A stretch of DNA of 64,000 bases from Nocardioides sp. GTDB taxonomy: Bacteria; Actinomycetota; Actinomycetes; Propionibacteriales; Nocardioidaceae. The position numbers and the translations under genes are program-made. The stretch covers positions 62,001 to 126,000 of the forward strand of contig NZ_JASBRN010000012.1 of the NCBI RefSeq assembly GCF_030149505.1. Direction: 5' to 3'. Of the stretch, positions 46,398 to 59,582 are shown piece by piece. The first letter of the stretch is position 1. Each line of letters starts with the position of its first letter. Below the pieces are notes generated by a model, which saw only the letters and a list, made by a program, of their open reading frames with translations, was not told where the DNA came from and made no database searches.

Positions 46398-46520
46398 TCA
46401 GCTGTTGACCGGGTCGGTGGCCTGGGCCCAGAGGGCCTGCTCGGCCTTGGACTCCTCGAGCTTGCGCCGGGCGACGAGCGCGCCGCCGACGGCGAGCAGG
46501 ACCATGACGATCTTCTTCAC
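46398..46520 (-). CDS. DLW-39 family small protein (40 aa)
   Basis: GTG at 46520: [40 protein letters not shown]; absent from the ORF track because of length. Confidence 0.8.
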   Translation of the reverse strand: MKKIVMVLLAVGGALVARRKLEESKAEQALWAQATDPVNS

Positions 46521-46580
46521 GGGGGTCTCCTCGATGTCTCTCCGGGACCCGACCCGTGGGGGCCGAGGCCCGGGGTGGAG

Positions 46581-46654
46581 TGGGCCTAACAGGACTTGAA
46601 CCTGTGACCTCTTCCTTATCAGGGAAGCGCTCTAACCGTCTGAGCTATAGGCCC
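46581..46654 (-). tRNA. tRNA-Ile(GAT)
   Basis: Reverse complement GGGCCTATAGCTCAGACGGTTAGAGCGCTTCCCTGATAAGGAAGAGGTCACAGGTTCAAGTCCTGTTAGGCCCA. Confidence 0.97.
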
Positions 46655-46740
46655 GCAGCCGGCGGACCGGCGGCAGCCCGGCGCGAGCGCCGGACCGAGG
46701 GGGACACTACAACAGGGCGCGGCGGCCCCCCAAAACGGGT

Positions 46741-46760
46741 CCTGCGCCGGGCGGCGCAGG
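46741..46760 (-). terminator. Terminator after the gyrA-DUF3566 transcript
   Basis: CCTGCGCC-GGGC-GGCGCAGG with T-containing tail (ACCCGTTTTGG) on the minus strand. Confidence 0.75.
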
Positions 46761-47324
46761 TCAGTTGTCCTCGGCGAGGGTGACCTCAACGCCGCCGAGC
46801 AGCGCGGCGGACATGTTGTAGAGGAACGCCGTCAGCGTGGCGACCGCGGTCAGGATGATGACGTCGATCGCGGCCACGAGCATGGTGAAGCCGAGGACGC
46901 GCGAGGTGCCGATGTAGTTCTCGATGTCGAACTCCGAGGCGGAGTCCTCGCCGACGATGTCGGTGACGGTGGCGTTGATCGACTCCCAGACGCCGGCCCG
47001 GTCCAGCACGGTCCACACCATCAGCACCGAGACCACGGTGACGATGCCGAAGGCGATCGAGAGCAGGAACGAGGTCTTCATGACCGACCAGGGGTCGACC
47101 CTGGTCAGGCGCAGCCTCGCCCGGCGGGGGGCGCGGCCCGCGGCGGCGCCGGCCGGCGTCGCCGCGGCCGGGGCGGCGTCCTTGTTGGCCTGGTGCTCGT
47201 CACCGGCGCGGGTCAGCCGCTCCTTGACCCGGTCGGCGAGCGCCGGTCGGGTCACGGTGTCCTCCGGTCCGCGGGCGGGCACCGGACGCGTGGTCCGCTG
47301 CTCGGTGGATCGGTCCGTCATCAC
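46761..47324 (-). CDS. DUF3566 domain membrane protein
   Basis: [53 protein letters not shown]; downstream of gyrA. Confidence 0.92.
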   Translation of the reverse strand: MMTDRSTEQRTTRPVPARGPEDTVTRPALADRVKERLTRAGDEHQANKDAAPAAATPAGAAAGRAPRRARLRLTRVDPWSVMKTSFLLSIAFGIVTVVSVLMVWTVLDRAGVWESINATVTDIVGEDSASEFDIENYIGTSRVLGFTMLVAAIDVIILTAVATLTAFLYNMSAALLGGVEVTLAEDN

Positions 47325-50068
47325 TCGTCCTCAGTGTCGGATGCCTCGGGGTCGGATGCCTCGGTGCCGGGGGCGTCGGCCTCGATTGTTGCACTGGCGT
47401 CCGCAGGAGCCTCCCCCTGCGAGGACGCCTCCACACCCTCGGCGCCCGGCTCGGCGCCCGACTCGGTGCCCTCCTCGGACTCCTCCTCGTCCTCGGCCGC
47501 CTCGACCGAGCGGGCGACCACCGCGACGGTGTCGTTCTTCTTGGGCGTCACGAACTTCACGCCCTGGGTGGAGCGGCCGGTCGGGCGGAAGGCCTCGTCG
47601 ATGGGGCTGCGCACGACCTGGCCGGAGGCGGTGATGGAGAGGACCTCGTCACCGTCCTCGACGATGAAGGCGCCCACGAGTCCGCCGCGGTCGGCGTTGG
47701 TGAGCGCCATCGCCTTGATGCCGAGACCGCCGCGCGACTGCAGGCGGTACTCCGAGATGCGGGTGCGCTTGGCGAAGCCGCCGTCGGTGATGGTGAAGAC
47801 GTACTGCGGCTTCACCTCGGCCACCTGCTCGGCGGTCGCCTCGACGGCTGCGGACTCCTCGTCGTGCTCGGCGAGACCGGCTGCCTCCTCGGCCGCGACC
47901 TGGGTGGCGCGGATGACCGACATCGACAGCAGCGAGTCACCCTCGCGGAACTTCATGCCCGTCACGCCCGACGTGGCTCGGCCCATCGGGCGCAGCTGGG
48001 TGTCGTCGGCGCGGAACCGGATCGCCTGGCCCAGCCGCGAGACCAGCAGGACGTCGTCCTCGCCGTGCACCAGCTCTGCGCCGATCAGCTCGTCGTCCTC
48101 CTCGCGGAAGTTGATCGCGATGACGCCGGCCTGGCGGGGGGAGTTGTAGTCGGCGAGGCGGGTCTTCTTGACCAGGCCGTTGCGGGTGGCGAGCAGGAGG
48201 TACGGCGCCTGCTCGTAGTCGCGGATCGCCAGGACCTGCGCGATCGACTCGTCGGGCTGGAAGGAGAGCAGCCCGGCCACGTGCCCGCCCTTGGCGTCGC
48301 GTGCCGCCTCCGGGAGGTTGTAGGCCTTGGTGCGGTAGACCCGTCCGGCGGTGGTGAAGAAGAGCAGCCAGTGGTGGTTGGTCGTGGCGATGAAGTGCTC
48401 GACCACGTCGTCGCCGCGCAGGGTCGCGCCGCGCACGCCCTTCCCGCCGCGCTTCTGGGTGCGGTACTGCGCGCGCTGGGTGCGCTTGGCGTACCCGCCG
48501 CGGGTGATCGAGACGACCAGCTCCTCGTCGGGGATGAGGTCCTCCATCGAGAGGTCCCCGTCGGCGGCGATGATCTGGGTGCGGCGCTCGTTGCCGTACT
48601 TCTCCACGACCTCGCCGAGCTCGTCGACGATGATCTGGCGCTGCCGCTCGGGCTTGGCCAGGATGTCCTCGTAGTCGGCGATCTCGGTCTCGATCTTGGC
48701 CAGCTCGTCGACGATCTTCTGCCGCTCGAGGGCCGCGAGGCGGCGCAGCTGCATGTCGAGGATGGCGGTGGCTTGGACCTCGTCGATGTCGAGCAGGTCC
48801 ATCAGGCCCTGGCGCGCGTCGTCGACGTCAGGGGAGCGGCGGATCAACGCGATGACCTCGTCGAGGGCGTCGAGCGCCTTCACCAGGCCGCGGTAGATGT
48901 GGGCGCGCTTCTCGGCCTCGCGCAGCAGGAACTGGGTACGCCGGACGATGACGTCGATCTGGTGGGTGACCCAGTTGCTGATGAACTGGTCGATCGTCAG
49001 GGTGCGCGGCACCCCGTCGACCAGGGCCAGCATGTTCGCGCTGAAGTTGGTCTGCAGCTCGGTGTGCTTGAGCAGGTTGTTGAGCACGACCCGCGCCACC
49101 GCGTCGCGCTTGAGCACGACCACGAGGCGCTGGCCGGTGCGGTCGGAGGTGTCGTCGCGGACGTCGCGGATGCCCTGCACGCGGCCGGAGTCGGCGAGCT
49201 CGGCGATCTTCAGCGCCAGGTTGTCCGGGTTGACCATGTAGGGCAGCTCGGTGATGACCAGGCAGGTGTTGCCGCGGGCGTCCTCGTCGACCTCGATGAC
49301 CGCGCGCTGGGTGATCGAGCCGCGACCGGTGCGGTAGGCCTGCTCGGTGCCGGCGTTGCCCACGATGAGCGCGCCGTTGGGGAAGTCGGGGCCCTTGATC
49401 CGCTCGACGAGCGCGTCCTGCAGCTCCTCGCGGGTGGCGTCGGGGTGCTGCAGCGCCCAGGTGGCGCCGGCGGCGATCTCACGCAGGTTGTGCGGCGGGA
49501 TGTTCGTGGCCATGCCGACCGCGATGCCGGCCGAGCCGTTGACCAGCAGGTTGGGGAAGCGTGAGGGCAGCACGACGGGCTCGGCGGACCGGCCGTCGTA
49601 GTTGGGCTGGAAGTCGACGGTCTCCTTCTCGATGTCGCGGACCATCTCCATGGCCAGCGGCGCCATCCGGCACTCGGTGTACCGCATCGCCGCGGCCGAG
49701 TCGTTGCCGGGCGAGCCGAAGTTGCCTTGGCCCTGGACCAGCGGGGCGCGCATGACCCACGGCTGCGCGAGGCGCACGAGGGTGTCGTAGATCGCGGTGT
49801 CGCCGTGGGGGTGGTACTGACCCATGACGTCGCCGACGACGCGGCTGCACTTGGAGAAGCCGCGGTCGGGGCGGTAGCCGCCGTCGTACATCGCGTAGAG
49901 CACGCGCCGGTGCACCGGCTTGAGCCCGTCGCGCACGTCGGGCAGCGCCCGGCCGACGATGACGGCCATCGCGTAGTCGATGTAGGCGCGCTGCATGGAG
50001 GTCTGCAGCTCGACCGGCTCGATCCGGCCGCCGGTGGGAGCGCCGCCGTCGGTGGGGGTCTGCGTCAC
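47321..50068 (-). CDS. gyrA: DNA gyrase subunit A
   Basis: [36 protein letters not shown]...[20 protein letters not shown]; GyrA C-terminal repeats. Confidence 0.98.
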   Translation of the reverse strand: MTQTPTDGGAPTGGRIEPVELQTSMQRAYIDYAMAVIVGRALPDVRDGLKPVHRRVLYAMYDGGYRPDRGFSKCSRVVGDVMGQYHPHGDTAIYDTLVRLAQPWVMRAPLVQGQGNFGSPGNDSAAAMRYTECRMAPLAMEMVRDIEKETVDFQPNYDGRSAEPVVLPSRFPNLLVNGSAGIAVGMATNIPPHNLREIAAGATWALQHPDATREELQDALVERIKGPDFPNGALIVGNAGTEQAYRTGRGSITQRAVIEVDEDARGNTCLVITELPYMVNPDNLALKIAELADSGRVQGIRDVRDDTSDRTGQRLVVVLKRDAVARVVLNNLLKHTELQTNFSANMLALVDGVPRTLTIDQFISNWVTHQIDVIVRRTQFLLREAEKRAHIYRGLVKALDALDEVIALIRRSPDVDDARQGLMDLLDIDEVQATAILDMQLRRLAALERQKIVDELAKIETEIADYEDILAKPERQRQIIVDELGEVVEKYGNERRTQIIAADGDLSMEDLIPDEELVVSITRGGYAKRTQRAQYRTQKRGGKGVRGATLRGDDVVEHFIATTNHHWLLFFTTAGRVYRTKAYNLPEAARDAKGGHVAGLLSFQPDESIAQVLAIRDYEQAPYLLLATRNGLVKKTRLADYNSPRQAGVIAINFREEDDELIGAELVHGEDDVLLVSRLGQAIRFRADDTQLRPMGRATSGVTGMKFREGDSLLSMSVIRATQVAAEEAAGLAEHDEESAAVEATAEQVAEVKPQYVFTITDGGFAKRTRISEYRLQSRGGLGIKAMALTNADRGGLVGAFIVEDGDEVLSITASGQVVRSPIDEAFRPTGRSTQGVKFVTPKKNDTVAVVARSVEAAEDEEESEEGTESGAEPGAEGVEASSQGEAPADASATIEADAPGTEASDPEASDTEDE

Positions 50069-50266
50069 GTGTCTGTGGCTTTCTGGTCAGTTCTACGCGG
50101 TTCTAGCAATTGCCGTAGATGTCAGTAGATGGCGGTAGGCAGGAGGCGCGAGGTGCGTGCGCCCGCAAGGCGGAGGAGCGAAGGCGACCTTGAGAGCGAA
50201 GCGGTCGTCGAGCGACCTGCCCGGGATCGGTGGGGCGCGGCGGGCGTGCGTGCATCGCGTCTCCTG

Positions 50267-52477
<2,211 letters not shown>

Positions 52478-52507
52478 TCACCACGGCCCCGCGATGGCCC
52501 CTCAGCG

Positions 52508-52529
52508 GCTCCTGGAGGCCTCCAGGAGC
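52508..52529. repeat. Perfect 22-bp palindrome upstream of gyrB
   Basis: GCTCCTGGAGGCCTCCAGGAGC. Confidence 0.8.
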
Positions 52530-52630
52530 GCCTCGCAGGGGTCGGGACAAGGGTCCGTACGCCGGAGGGCCGGCCAGGTCGGCTGCTGCGCGCTCGTGCG
52601 CCCGACCTCGAGCCCCCTGGCCAGCTGACC

Positions 52631-52798
52631 GGTCTCGACCCGCGGGTCACGGCTTGCAGGCTCAGCCGTGCCGCTCGCTCGACCACCACCAGCGATTCCG
52701 CTGACGCGTCCTCGGTCTCGACACGCGGGTCACGGCTTCGCAGGCTCAGCCGTGCCGCTCGCTCGACCACCGATCGACGAGTCCGCTGGCGCGTCCTC
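52631..52798. repeat. Tandem duplication of an 83-85 bp hairpin-containing repeat
   Basis: GGTCTCGACNCGCGGGTCACGGCTT(C)GCAGGCTCAGCCGTGCCGCTCGCTCGACCACC...CCGCTGRCGCGTCCTC occurs at 52631 and 52714. Confidence 0.88.
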
Positions 52799-52799
52799 G

Positions 52800-53423
52800 T
52801 CACCCGTAGGTGTCGCGGGGCCCGCGCCCGTCCCGCACCGACCGGGGGCCCTTGCGCCAGGTGGGCAGGTGCGGGCCGAGGACCTCGATCACGGTGACCG
52901 TGCCCGCGCCCAGGTCCTCGTTGAGCCGGCGCACCAACTGCGGGGCGAGCAGCGTGAGCTGGGTGGCCCAGGCGGTGGAGTCGGTGCGCACGACCAGGCG
53001 GCCGTCGGCGAACGTCTCCGGGGTGCAGTGCGCCGCGACCTCGTCCCCGACCAGCTCCGGCCAGCGCGCGAAGACACCGCGCACCCGGAGGTCCAGGGCC
53101 CAGCCGTGGTCGGCGACGAGGCGGGCCAGCGTGCTGTCGAGCAGCTGCGGGTCCCGGTCGTCGCCCGGCGCGGGGCGAGGAGCGTCGCCGCCCTGGCGCC
53201 GCCTGCGCTTCGGCCGCCGGATGCCACCCGCGGACGCCCCGGCCACGGCCTTCGCCGTGCGGCGAGCCAGGTCCAGCCCGTCGTCGGAGTGCGGGAGGTC
53301 CGTGGCCGGCAGGTCGTCCAGGTCCGGGCCGTGGTCGCGCTCGGGGGGCAGGGCGGACCGGCCCGGGGGGCCCTCGGGCGACCCGTGGTCCGGGTCCGGC
53401 GTCGTGGGGTGCTCAGTCGTCAC
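52800..53423 (-). CDS. DciA/DUF721 family protein
   Basis: [74 protein letters not shown]; recF neighbour. Confidence 0.9.
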   Translation of the reverse strand: MTTEHPTTPDPDHGSPEGPPGRSALPPERDHGPDLDDLPATDLPHSDDGLDLARRTAKAVAGASAGGIRRPKRRRRQGGDAPRPAPGDDRDPQLLDSTLARLVADHGWALDLRVRGVFARWPELVGDEVAAHCTPETFADGRLVVRTDSTAWATQLTLLAPQLVRRLNEDLGAGTVTVIEVLGPHLPTWRKGPRSVRDGRGPRDTYG

Positions 53424-54666
53424 GGGTGACCTGGCCTCCCGCGACGAGGAACCGGACGCCCCGGAGCGCGGCAGGCACGTCCTCGGGGACCGCGGCGGTG
53501 ACGAGCACCTGCTCCGCGCCGGCCACCAGTGCCGCCAGCTGCTCGCGCCGCTGCGAGTCCAGCTCGGCGAAGACGTCGTCGAGCACGAGGATCGGGTCGT
53601 CGCCCTCGGAGCGCAGCAGGTCGTACGACGCCAGCCGCAGGGCGAGCGCGAAGGACCACGACTCCCCGTGCGAGGCGTAGCCCTTCACCGGCAGCCGGAC
53701 CGCGACCGCCCCGGTCTGCTCGCCGGTCTGCTCGCCGGTCTGCTCACCCGTGTCACCGTCCCCGTCCACCGGTCCGGGCGGCTCCGTGGCAGCGACCTCC
53801 GCGGGTCCGAGGGTGAGCAGCAGCTCGTCGCGGTGCGGCCCGACCAGGGACAGCCCACGGTCGAGCTCGTCCCGACGTCGCGCCTCGACCTCCACCAGCA
53901 GGCGCTCGGCGAGGTCGTCCACCCCGAGCTCCCAGGCGCGGTCGGGCAGCTCCAGGCTCGGGCGGTACTCCACGTCGGCGGCGTCGCGTCCGGCCCCCTG
54001 CGCCACGGCGGCGTACGCCGCGACGACGTACGGACGCAGCGCCTCGACCAGTCGCAGCCGCTCGGAGAGCAGCTCCGCACCGGTGCGGGCCAGGTGGGAG
54101 TCCCAGACCGACAGCGTCGCGAGCGCGCCCTCGGCGGACGTGCTGCCGCGGCGGGCGGCGCCGGCGGTCTTCAGCAGCGTGTTGCGCTGGCGCAGGATCC
54201 GGTCGTAGTCGGACCGCACGCCCGCCAGGCGCGGGGCGCGCAGCACCAGGAGGTCGTCGAGGAACTTCCTCCGGTCCGAGGGGTCGCCCTTGACCAGGGT
54301 GAGGTCGTCAGGGGCGAAGACCACGGTGCGCACGAGGCCGACCAGCTCGCGCGCCCGGGGGAGCGGGGAGCGGTTGACCTTGGCCCGGTTGCTGCGACCG
54401 GGGTTGATCTCCACCTCCAGGACCGCGGTGCGGCCGTCGCGCACCACGGCGGCCCGCACGACGGCCCGCTCGGCCCCGGCACGCACCAGCGGGGCGTCGC
54501 TGGCGACCCGGTGCGAGCTGAGCCGGGAGAGGTAGTCGATCGCCTCGACCAGGTTGGTCTTGCCCTGGCCGTTGCGACCCACGAAGGCGGTGACGCCCGG
54601 CTCGAGCGGGACCTCCGCGGTGGGGTAGGAGCGGAAGTCGTGCAGCGTCAGGTGCGAGACGTGCAC
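53413..54666 (-). CDS. recF: DNA replication/repair protein RecF
   Basis: [47 protein letters not shown]...[15 protein letters not shown]. Confidence 0.97.
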   Translation of the reverse strand: MHVSHLTLHDFRSYPTAEVPLEPGVTAFVGRNGQGKTNLVEAIDYLSRLSSHRVASDAPLVRAGAERAVVRAAVVRDGRTAVLEVEINPGRSNRAKVNRSPLPRARELVGLVRTVVFAPDDLTLVKGDPSDRRKFLDDLLVLRAPRLAGVRSDYDRILRQRNTLLKTAGAARRGSTSAEGALATLSVWDSHLARTGAELLSERLRLVEALRPYVVAAYAAVAQGAGRDAADVEYRPSLELPDRAWELGVDDLAERLLVEVEARRRDELDRGLSLVGPHRDELLLTLGPAEVAATEPPGPVDGDGDTGEQTGEQTGEQTGAVAVRLPVKGYASHGESWSFALALRLASYDLLRSEGDDPILVLDDVFAELDSQRREQLAALVAGAEQVLVTAAVPEDVPAALRGVRFLVAGGQVTRDD

Positions 54667-54667
54667 G

Positions 54668-55579
54668 TCACGCCAGGTCGGGTTCCGGGCCGGGCTCCCC
54701 GCCGGAGGCGGCCTGGGTCGCGTGCCCGCCGAACTGGTTGCGCATCGCCGCGACCGCCTTCATCGCGGGGGAGTCCTCCTGGCGGGAGACGAACCGGGCG
54801 TAGAGCGCCGCCGTGATGGCGGGGGTCGCGACGGCGTTCTCGATGCCGGCCTCGACGGTCCAACGTCCCTCGCCGGAGTCGTCGGCGTAGCCGCGGATCG
54901 ACGCCAGGCCCGGGTCCTCGTCGAGCGCGGCCACCAGCAGGTCGAGCAGCCAGGAGCGGATGACGGTCCCCTCGCGCCAGGAGCGGAAGACCTCGGTGGT
55001 GTTGTCGACGACGTCGACGGCCTGGAGCAGCTCCCAGCCCTCGGCGTAGGACTGCATGACGGCGTACTCGATGCCGTTGTGGACCATCTTGGAGAAGTGG
55101 CCGGCGCCCACCTTGCCGGCGTGGACGGCGCCCAGCTCGCCCTCGGGCTTGAGGGCGTCGAGGGCCGGCTGGACCTTGGCGACGTCCTCGGCGGTGCCGC
55201 CGTACATCAGGGCGTACCCGTTCTCCAGGCCCCAGACCCCGCCGGACACCCCGCAGTCGACGAAGCCGATGCCCTTCTCGGCGAGCATCGCCGCGTGTGC
55301 CTGGTCGTCGGTCCAGCGCGAGTTGCCGCCGTCGACGACGAGGTCGCCCTCGCCGAGCAGCTCGCCGAGCCGCTCGATGGTCTCGTGGGTGGGAGCGCCG
55401 GAGGGCACCATCACCCACACGACCTTGGGGGAGGGCAGCGCCTCGACCAGCGCCTCGAGGGAGTCGACGTCCCGCTTGTCGGGGTCGTGGTCGAAGCCCA
55501 CGACCGTGTGTCCGGCGTTGCGCAGGCGGGTGCGCATGTTGCCGCCCATCTTCCCGAGTCCGACGAGTCCGATATCCAT
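54668..55579 (-). CDS. gnd: 6-phosphogluconate dehydrogenase (decarboxylating)
   Basis: [35 protein letters not shown]...[11 protein letters not shown]...[18 protein letters not shown]. Confidence 0.95.
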   Translation of the reverse strand: MDIGLVGLGKMGGNMRTRLRNAGHTVVGFDHDPDKRDVDSLEALVEALPSPKVVWVMVPSGAPTHETIERLGELLGEGDLVVDGGNSRWTDDQAHAAMLAEKGIGFVDCGVSGGVWGLENGYALMYGGTAEDVAKVQPALDALKPEGELGAVHAGKVGAGHFSKMVHNGIEYAVMQSYAEGWELLQAVDVVDNTTEVFRSWREGTVIRSWLLDLLVAALDEDPGLASIRGYADDSGEGRWTVEAGIENAVATPAITAALYARFVSRQEDSPAMKAVAAMRNQFGGHATQAASGGEPGPEPDLA

Positions 55580-55681
55580 ACCGAGCAGCCTAGGACCCGT
55601 ACGAGCGATGGGGGTCCGTCAGGCGGGTGAGGGGCTGGCCGGTGTGGTGTGAGCGTGCCCAGGCGGGATGCTCGGGCGCGC

Positions 55682-56818
55682 TCAGGAGAGCAGGCGGCGG
55701 GGCATGAGGAGGTAGCGGAACCCCGGGTCGCTGTCGTCGTCGGTCACGCCCGAGATCACCACGGGCTTCGAGGCCTGGGTGAAGGCGAGCTGGACCGTGG
55801 GCTGGTCGATGGCGGTGAGCCCGTCGAGCAGGAACTGGGGGTTGAAGCCGGTGGTCAGGTCGTCGCCGGTCACGACGGCCTCGACCGACTCCGAGGCCTG
55901 GGCCTCGTCGCCGGAGCCCGCGTCGAGGGTGAGCACACCGTCCGAGAAGGCGAGCTGGACGGCGGTGTTGCGCTCGGCCACGAGCGAGACGCGCTTGACC
56001 GACTCCACCAGCGCGGCCTTGTCGACCGTGGCCAGCGTGAGGTGCTCGGAGGGGAAGAGGCTGCGGACCTTGGGGAACTCCCCGTCGAGCAGGCGCGTGG
56101 TCGTACGACGCATGCCGCCGGGTCCTGCGCCCTCGAAGCCGATCAGGCCGTCGCCCGCCCCGCTCGCGCTGAGCGCGATGGCGATCTCGGCGCCGGCGGT
56201 CAGCGACTTGGCGGTGTCGGCGAGGACCTTGGCCGGCACGAGCGCGGCGAGGGTCTCGTCGGGGGTGCGCGGGTCCCAGGTGAGCTCGCGCTGGGAGAGC
56301 CGGAAGCGGTCGGTGGCCAGCAGCGAGATCGTGGAGCCGTCGATCTCGAGTCGGACGCCGGTGAGCACGGGCAGCATGTCGTCGCGTCCCGCGGCGGTGA
56401 CCGCCTGGGCGACGGCGTGGCTGAAGAGCTCGCTGGGGACGGTGCCGGTGGCCTGGGGCATGGCGGGCAGCGTGGGGTACTCCTCGACCGGCATGGTCTG
56501 GAGGCTGAAGCGAGCCGAGCCACAGGTGAGCTGGACCCGGGCGCCGTCGAGCGTCATCTCGACCGGCTTGGCGGGGAGGCTGCGGCAGATGTCGGCGAGC
56601 AGCCGGCCGCTGACCAGGGCACGCCCCGGGTCGTGGACGTCGGCGTGCAGGGTCGCGCGTGCGGAGGTCTCGTAGTCGAAGCTGGACAGGACCAGCCCCT
56701 GGTCGTCGGCCTCGATGAGCAGGCCGGCGAGGACGGGGACGCTCGGTCGCACGGGCAGGTTGCGTGCCGCCCAGGCGACGGCATCGGCCAGCACGTCTCG
56801 TTCGACGCGGAACTTCAC
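55682..56818 (-). CDS. dnaN: DNA polymerase III beta sliding clamp
   Basis: VKFRVERDVLADAVAWAARNLPVRPSVPVLAGLLIEADDQGLVLSSFDYETSARATL. Confidence 0.97.
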   Translation of the reverse strand: MKFRVERDVLADAVAWAARNLPVRPSVPVLAGLLIEADDQGLVLSSFDYETSARATLHADVHDPGRALVSGRLLADICRSLPAKPVEMTLDGARVQLTCGSARFSLQTMPVEEYPTLPAMPQATGTVPSELFSHAVAQAVTAAGRDDMLPVLTGVRLEIDGSTISLLATDRFRLSQRELTWDPRTPDETLAALVPAKVLADTAKSLTAGAEIAIALSASGAGDGLIGFEGAGPGGMRRTTTRLLDGEFPKVRSLFPSEHLTLATVDKAALVESVKRVSLVAERNTAVQLAFSDGVLTLDAGSGDEAQASESVEAVVTGDDLTTGFNPQFLLDGLTAIDQPTVQLAFTQASKPVVISGVTDDDSDPGFRYLLMPRRLLS

Positions 56819-57253
56819 GGTGTCAGTCCTTCGGCAGGAGGGGCGCGGGGCCGGGCAGGGGGAGCCGGGCGTGGGGCACGGCAGGGGACCCGGGGTGACG
56901 GGGAGTCGCATCCTGCCACGCGCCCCCACCGGAGGGGAGCGCTGGTGGGTTTTCCCCAGGGAGGGGCCCGGGAGGAGTTCCACGGGGAATCGGGATGGTC
57001 AAGGGTCCAGAGGAGTCATAGGAGCTGTGGACTCTGTGGACGATCGGCGTTCGTGCAGGTCGTGCGGAGGAAAGCGAGTGCACAGGGGGTGGGGAGGAGT
57101 GGTGTGGTTCCGGGCCCCGGCCTGTGCAGTGGGGAAGGGGTCGTGGACGGGACGCGATCCGGTCCACAGATCCTCCCCGTGTAATTCGGGGTGGATCCGC
57201 TCGTCGTCCACAGGCACGGACGACACGTTCCGGGCCAGGACGAGTCGACCCGT
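56819..57253. other. Putative oriC region (dnaN-dnaA intergenic)
   Basis: DnaA-box-like 9-mers TGTGGACTC (57026), TGTGGACGA (57035), CGGTCCACA (57160), TCGTCCACA (57204), in the usual actinobacterial dnaA-dnaN origin location. Confidence 0.75.
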
Positions 57254-58741
57254 TCAGGCCTGGCGTGCCTGCATCTTCACGCGGTTCGTCAGCTCGGAGA
57301 CCTGGTTGAAGACGGCCCGGCGCTCGGCGAGCAGCTGGTTGATCTTGCGGTCGGCGTACATCACCGTCGTGTGGTCGCGGTTGCCGAACTGCGCGCCGAT
57401 CTTGGGCAGCGAGAGGTCGGTGAGCTCGCGGCACAGGTACATCGCGATCTGGCGTGCCATCACGAGGTGCCGACCGCGGCTGGGGCCCGTCAGCTCGTCG
57501 ATGGTCAGCCCGAAGTAGGCCGCCGTCTGGGCGATGATCAGCCCGGCGGTGATCTCGGGCTCGCCCCCCTCGGGGATCAGGTCCTTGAGCACGATCTCGG
57601 CCAGGGTCATGTCGACCTCCTGGCGGTTGAGGTTGGCGAAGGCGGTGACGCGGATCAGCGCCCCCTCGAGCTCGCGGATGTTGGTCTGGATCTTGGAGGC
57701 GATGAACTCCAGGACGTCCGGGGGCGCGGTCAGCCGGTCCATCGCGGCCTTCTTGCGCAGGATGGCGATGCGGGTCTCGAGGTCGGGCGGCTGGACGTCG
57801 GTGATCAGTCCCCACTCGAACCGGTTGCGCAGCCGGTCCTCCAGGGCCTCGAGGCGCTTGGGCGCCCGGTCGGAGGTCAGCACGATCTGCTTGTTGGCGT
57901 TGTGGAGGGTGTTGAAGGTGTGGAAGAACTCCTCCTGCGTCTGGGTCTTCCCCTCCAGGAACTGGATGTCGTCGATCAGCAGCACGTCGACGTCGCGGTA
58001 GCGGCGCTTGAAGCGGTCCTGGCGGTCGTCGCGGATCGCGTTGATGAACTCGTTGGTGAACTCCTCGCTCGAGACGTAGCGCACCTTGGCGCCGTTGTAG
58101 AGCGAACGGACGTAGTGACCGATGGCGTGGAGCAGGTGGGTCTTGCCCAGCCCGGAGTCGCCGTAGACGAGCAGGGGGTTGTAGGCCTTGCCCGGTGCCT
58201 CGGCGACCGCGACGGCGGCCGCGTGGGGGAAGCGGTTGGACGAGCCGATGACGAAGGTCTCGAAGGTGTACTTGGGGTTGAGCCGGGTCTCCAGGGCGTT
58301 CGGGCGTACGCCGTTGTCGACCGGTGCGGGGGGCTCGGGCGGGCTCGGGGTCATCTCGCGCCGGGGTGCGGGGGGCACGGGGCCGAGGTCGGGTGCCGGG
58401 GCAGCGGCGAGCGATGGCGCCTCCTCGTCACTGCCGATCGCCGAGTCGACAGGGCTATAAGTCGACATATCGCTTTCAGCAGCGGCGTCCTCGAGTGCCG
58501 GGTTCACCGTCACGGCGATCCGGATCTCCTGGCCGAAGCGCACCGACAACGCGTCCTCGAGCTGCGCGCGCAGCCGCCCTTCCAGCTGGTGGCGGGTGAA
58601 GTCGTTGGGGACGGCGATGATCGCGGTGTGCCCGTGCAGGGTGATCGGCTCGCTGGCTCGCAGCCACGCGCGTTGGTTGGGCTGGAGGTCCGCGACCACG
58701 CCGTGCCAGGCGGAGGCGAGGTCCGAGAGGTTGTCGTCCAC
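57254..58741 (-). CDS. dnaA: Chromosomal replication initiator DnaA
   Basis: [57 protein letters not shown]...[13 protein letters not shown]. Confidence 0.98.
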   Translation of the reverse strand: MDDNLSDLASAWHGVVADLQPNQRAWLRASEPITLHGHTAIIAVPNDFTRHQLEGRLRAQLEDALSVRFGQEIRIAVTVNPALEDAAAESDMSTYSPVDSAIGSDEEAPSLAAAPAPDLGPVPPAPRREMTPSPPEPPAPVDNGVRPNALETRLNPKYTFETFVIGSSNRFPHAAAVAVAEAPGKAYNPLLVYGDSGLGKTHLLHAIGHYVRSLYNGAKVRYVSSEEFTNEFINAIRDDRQDRFKRRYRDVDVLLIDDIQFLEGKTQTQEEFFHTFNTLHNANKQIVLTSDRAPKRLEALEDRLRNRFEWGLITDVQPPDLETRIAILRKKAAMDRLTAPPDVLEFIASKIQTNIRELEGALIRVTAFANLNRQEVDMTLAEIVLKDLIPEGGEPEITAGLIIAQTAAYFGLTIDELTGPSRGRHLVMARQIAMYLCRELTDLSLPKIGAQFGNRDHTTVMYADRKINQLLAERRAVFNQVSELTNRVKMQARQA

Positions 58742-59107
58742 GGTGGGGGTGCTCCGCCCTGCCCCGGTCGGAGGGGTCCCTCACGGGTCCGGGGAGCTGC
58801 TCGTCTGGTGGGTTGTCGGTCGGTCTCGCGCCACGGCCGCGGCCGGTGTCTCCACCGCGTGCGCTGCTGTGCCGCGCTCATGTTCCACAAGTTGATCCAC
58901 AGGCTGTGAACCCGGGTCGGGGGATACGGCCCGTCGTGGCTCCGGTGCCCGTGCCGGATCGGTCTCCATCGCTGTCGTCGCAGGTCAGAGCCGGTGGATC
59001 GACCTGGGCGGGCCCGTCGGCACTGACGGAGCGGTGGTGCCCGAACGTGGCGCGGACGCGGGGCCGCGAGAGGGGGAACCTAACCCGGCGCCCGGGGGCG
59101 CGCAACC

Positions 59108-59119
59108 AGTTCTCCACAG
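59108..59119. promoter_or_regulatory. AGTTCTCCACAG motif in the dnaA-rpmH gap
   Basis: Identical 12-mer to two copies in the parA 5' coding region. Confidence 0.5.
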
Positions 59120-59167
59120 GCTGCGGGTCGGCAGGAGCGGCCTGTGCCCGGTGGCGTCGCCGAGGGT

Positions 59168-59197
59168 TTGACCCTCCGTCGCGCGCCCGCGTACCGT
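59168..59197 (+). promoter_or_regulatory. Candidate rpmH promoter
   Basis: TTGACC-N18-TACCGT. Confidence 0.45.
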
Positions 59198-59419
59198 TGG
59201 CCGGTCATCCGAGGAGATCTGTGTGTCGACGGGTGCCGCATGTCCATGACCGTCCAGGCAGCCGCCGGGGCGACGTGGGTGAGCGGTGCCGGCCGAAGGT
59301 CGCGTACCGGTGGTGCCTGCGGGCGCCCCGGTCGGCACAGCCGATCACAGGGTGGGAGGTCCGGCGCCGCCGGGCCCGACGCAGACGTCCAGCAGAACCC
59401 TCCGCGAGAGAGAGCAGTC

Positions 59420-59557
59420 GTGAGCAAGCGCACGTACCAGCCCAACAACCGCCGCCGTCACAAGGTGCACGGTTTCCGTCTCCGCATGCGCACCCGCGCG
59501 GGGCGCGCGATCCTCAACCAGCGGCGCCGCAAGGGCCGCAAGTCGATCGCGGTCTGA
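59420..59557 (+). CDS. rpmH: 50S ribosomal protein L34
   Basis: [45 protein letters not shown]. Confidence 0.98.
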   Translation: MSKRTYQPNNRRRHKVHGFRLRMRTRAGRAILNQRRRKGRKSIAV

Positions 59558-59582
59558 GCCGACCGACGCCTCGCACCGCCAC

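Noticed and set aside
46276-46599. ORF MEPRGLEPLTPCLQSRCATNCAKAPG...
   Set aside because: Antisense translation of tRNA-Ala, a classic spurious protein.
46556-46783. [37 protein letters not shown]...
   Set aside because: Antisense translation of tRNA-Ile.
47864-49564. 566-aa plus-strand ORF opposite gyrA
   Set aside because: Shadow ORF of GC-rich antisense frame.
49790-49850. HGDTAIYD in the GyrA quinolone region as a resistance mutation
   Set aside because: Thr/Ala at these positions can be natural variation; no reference isolate available, so resistance cannot be inferred.
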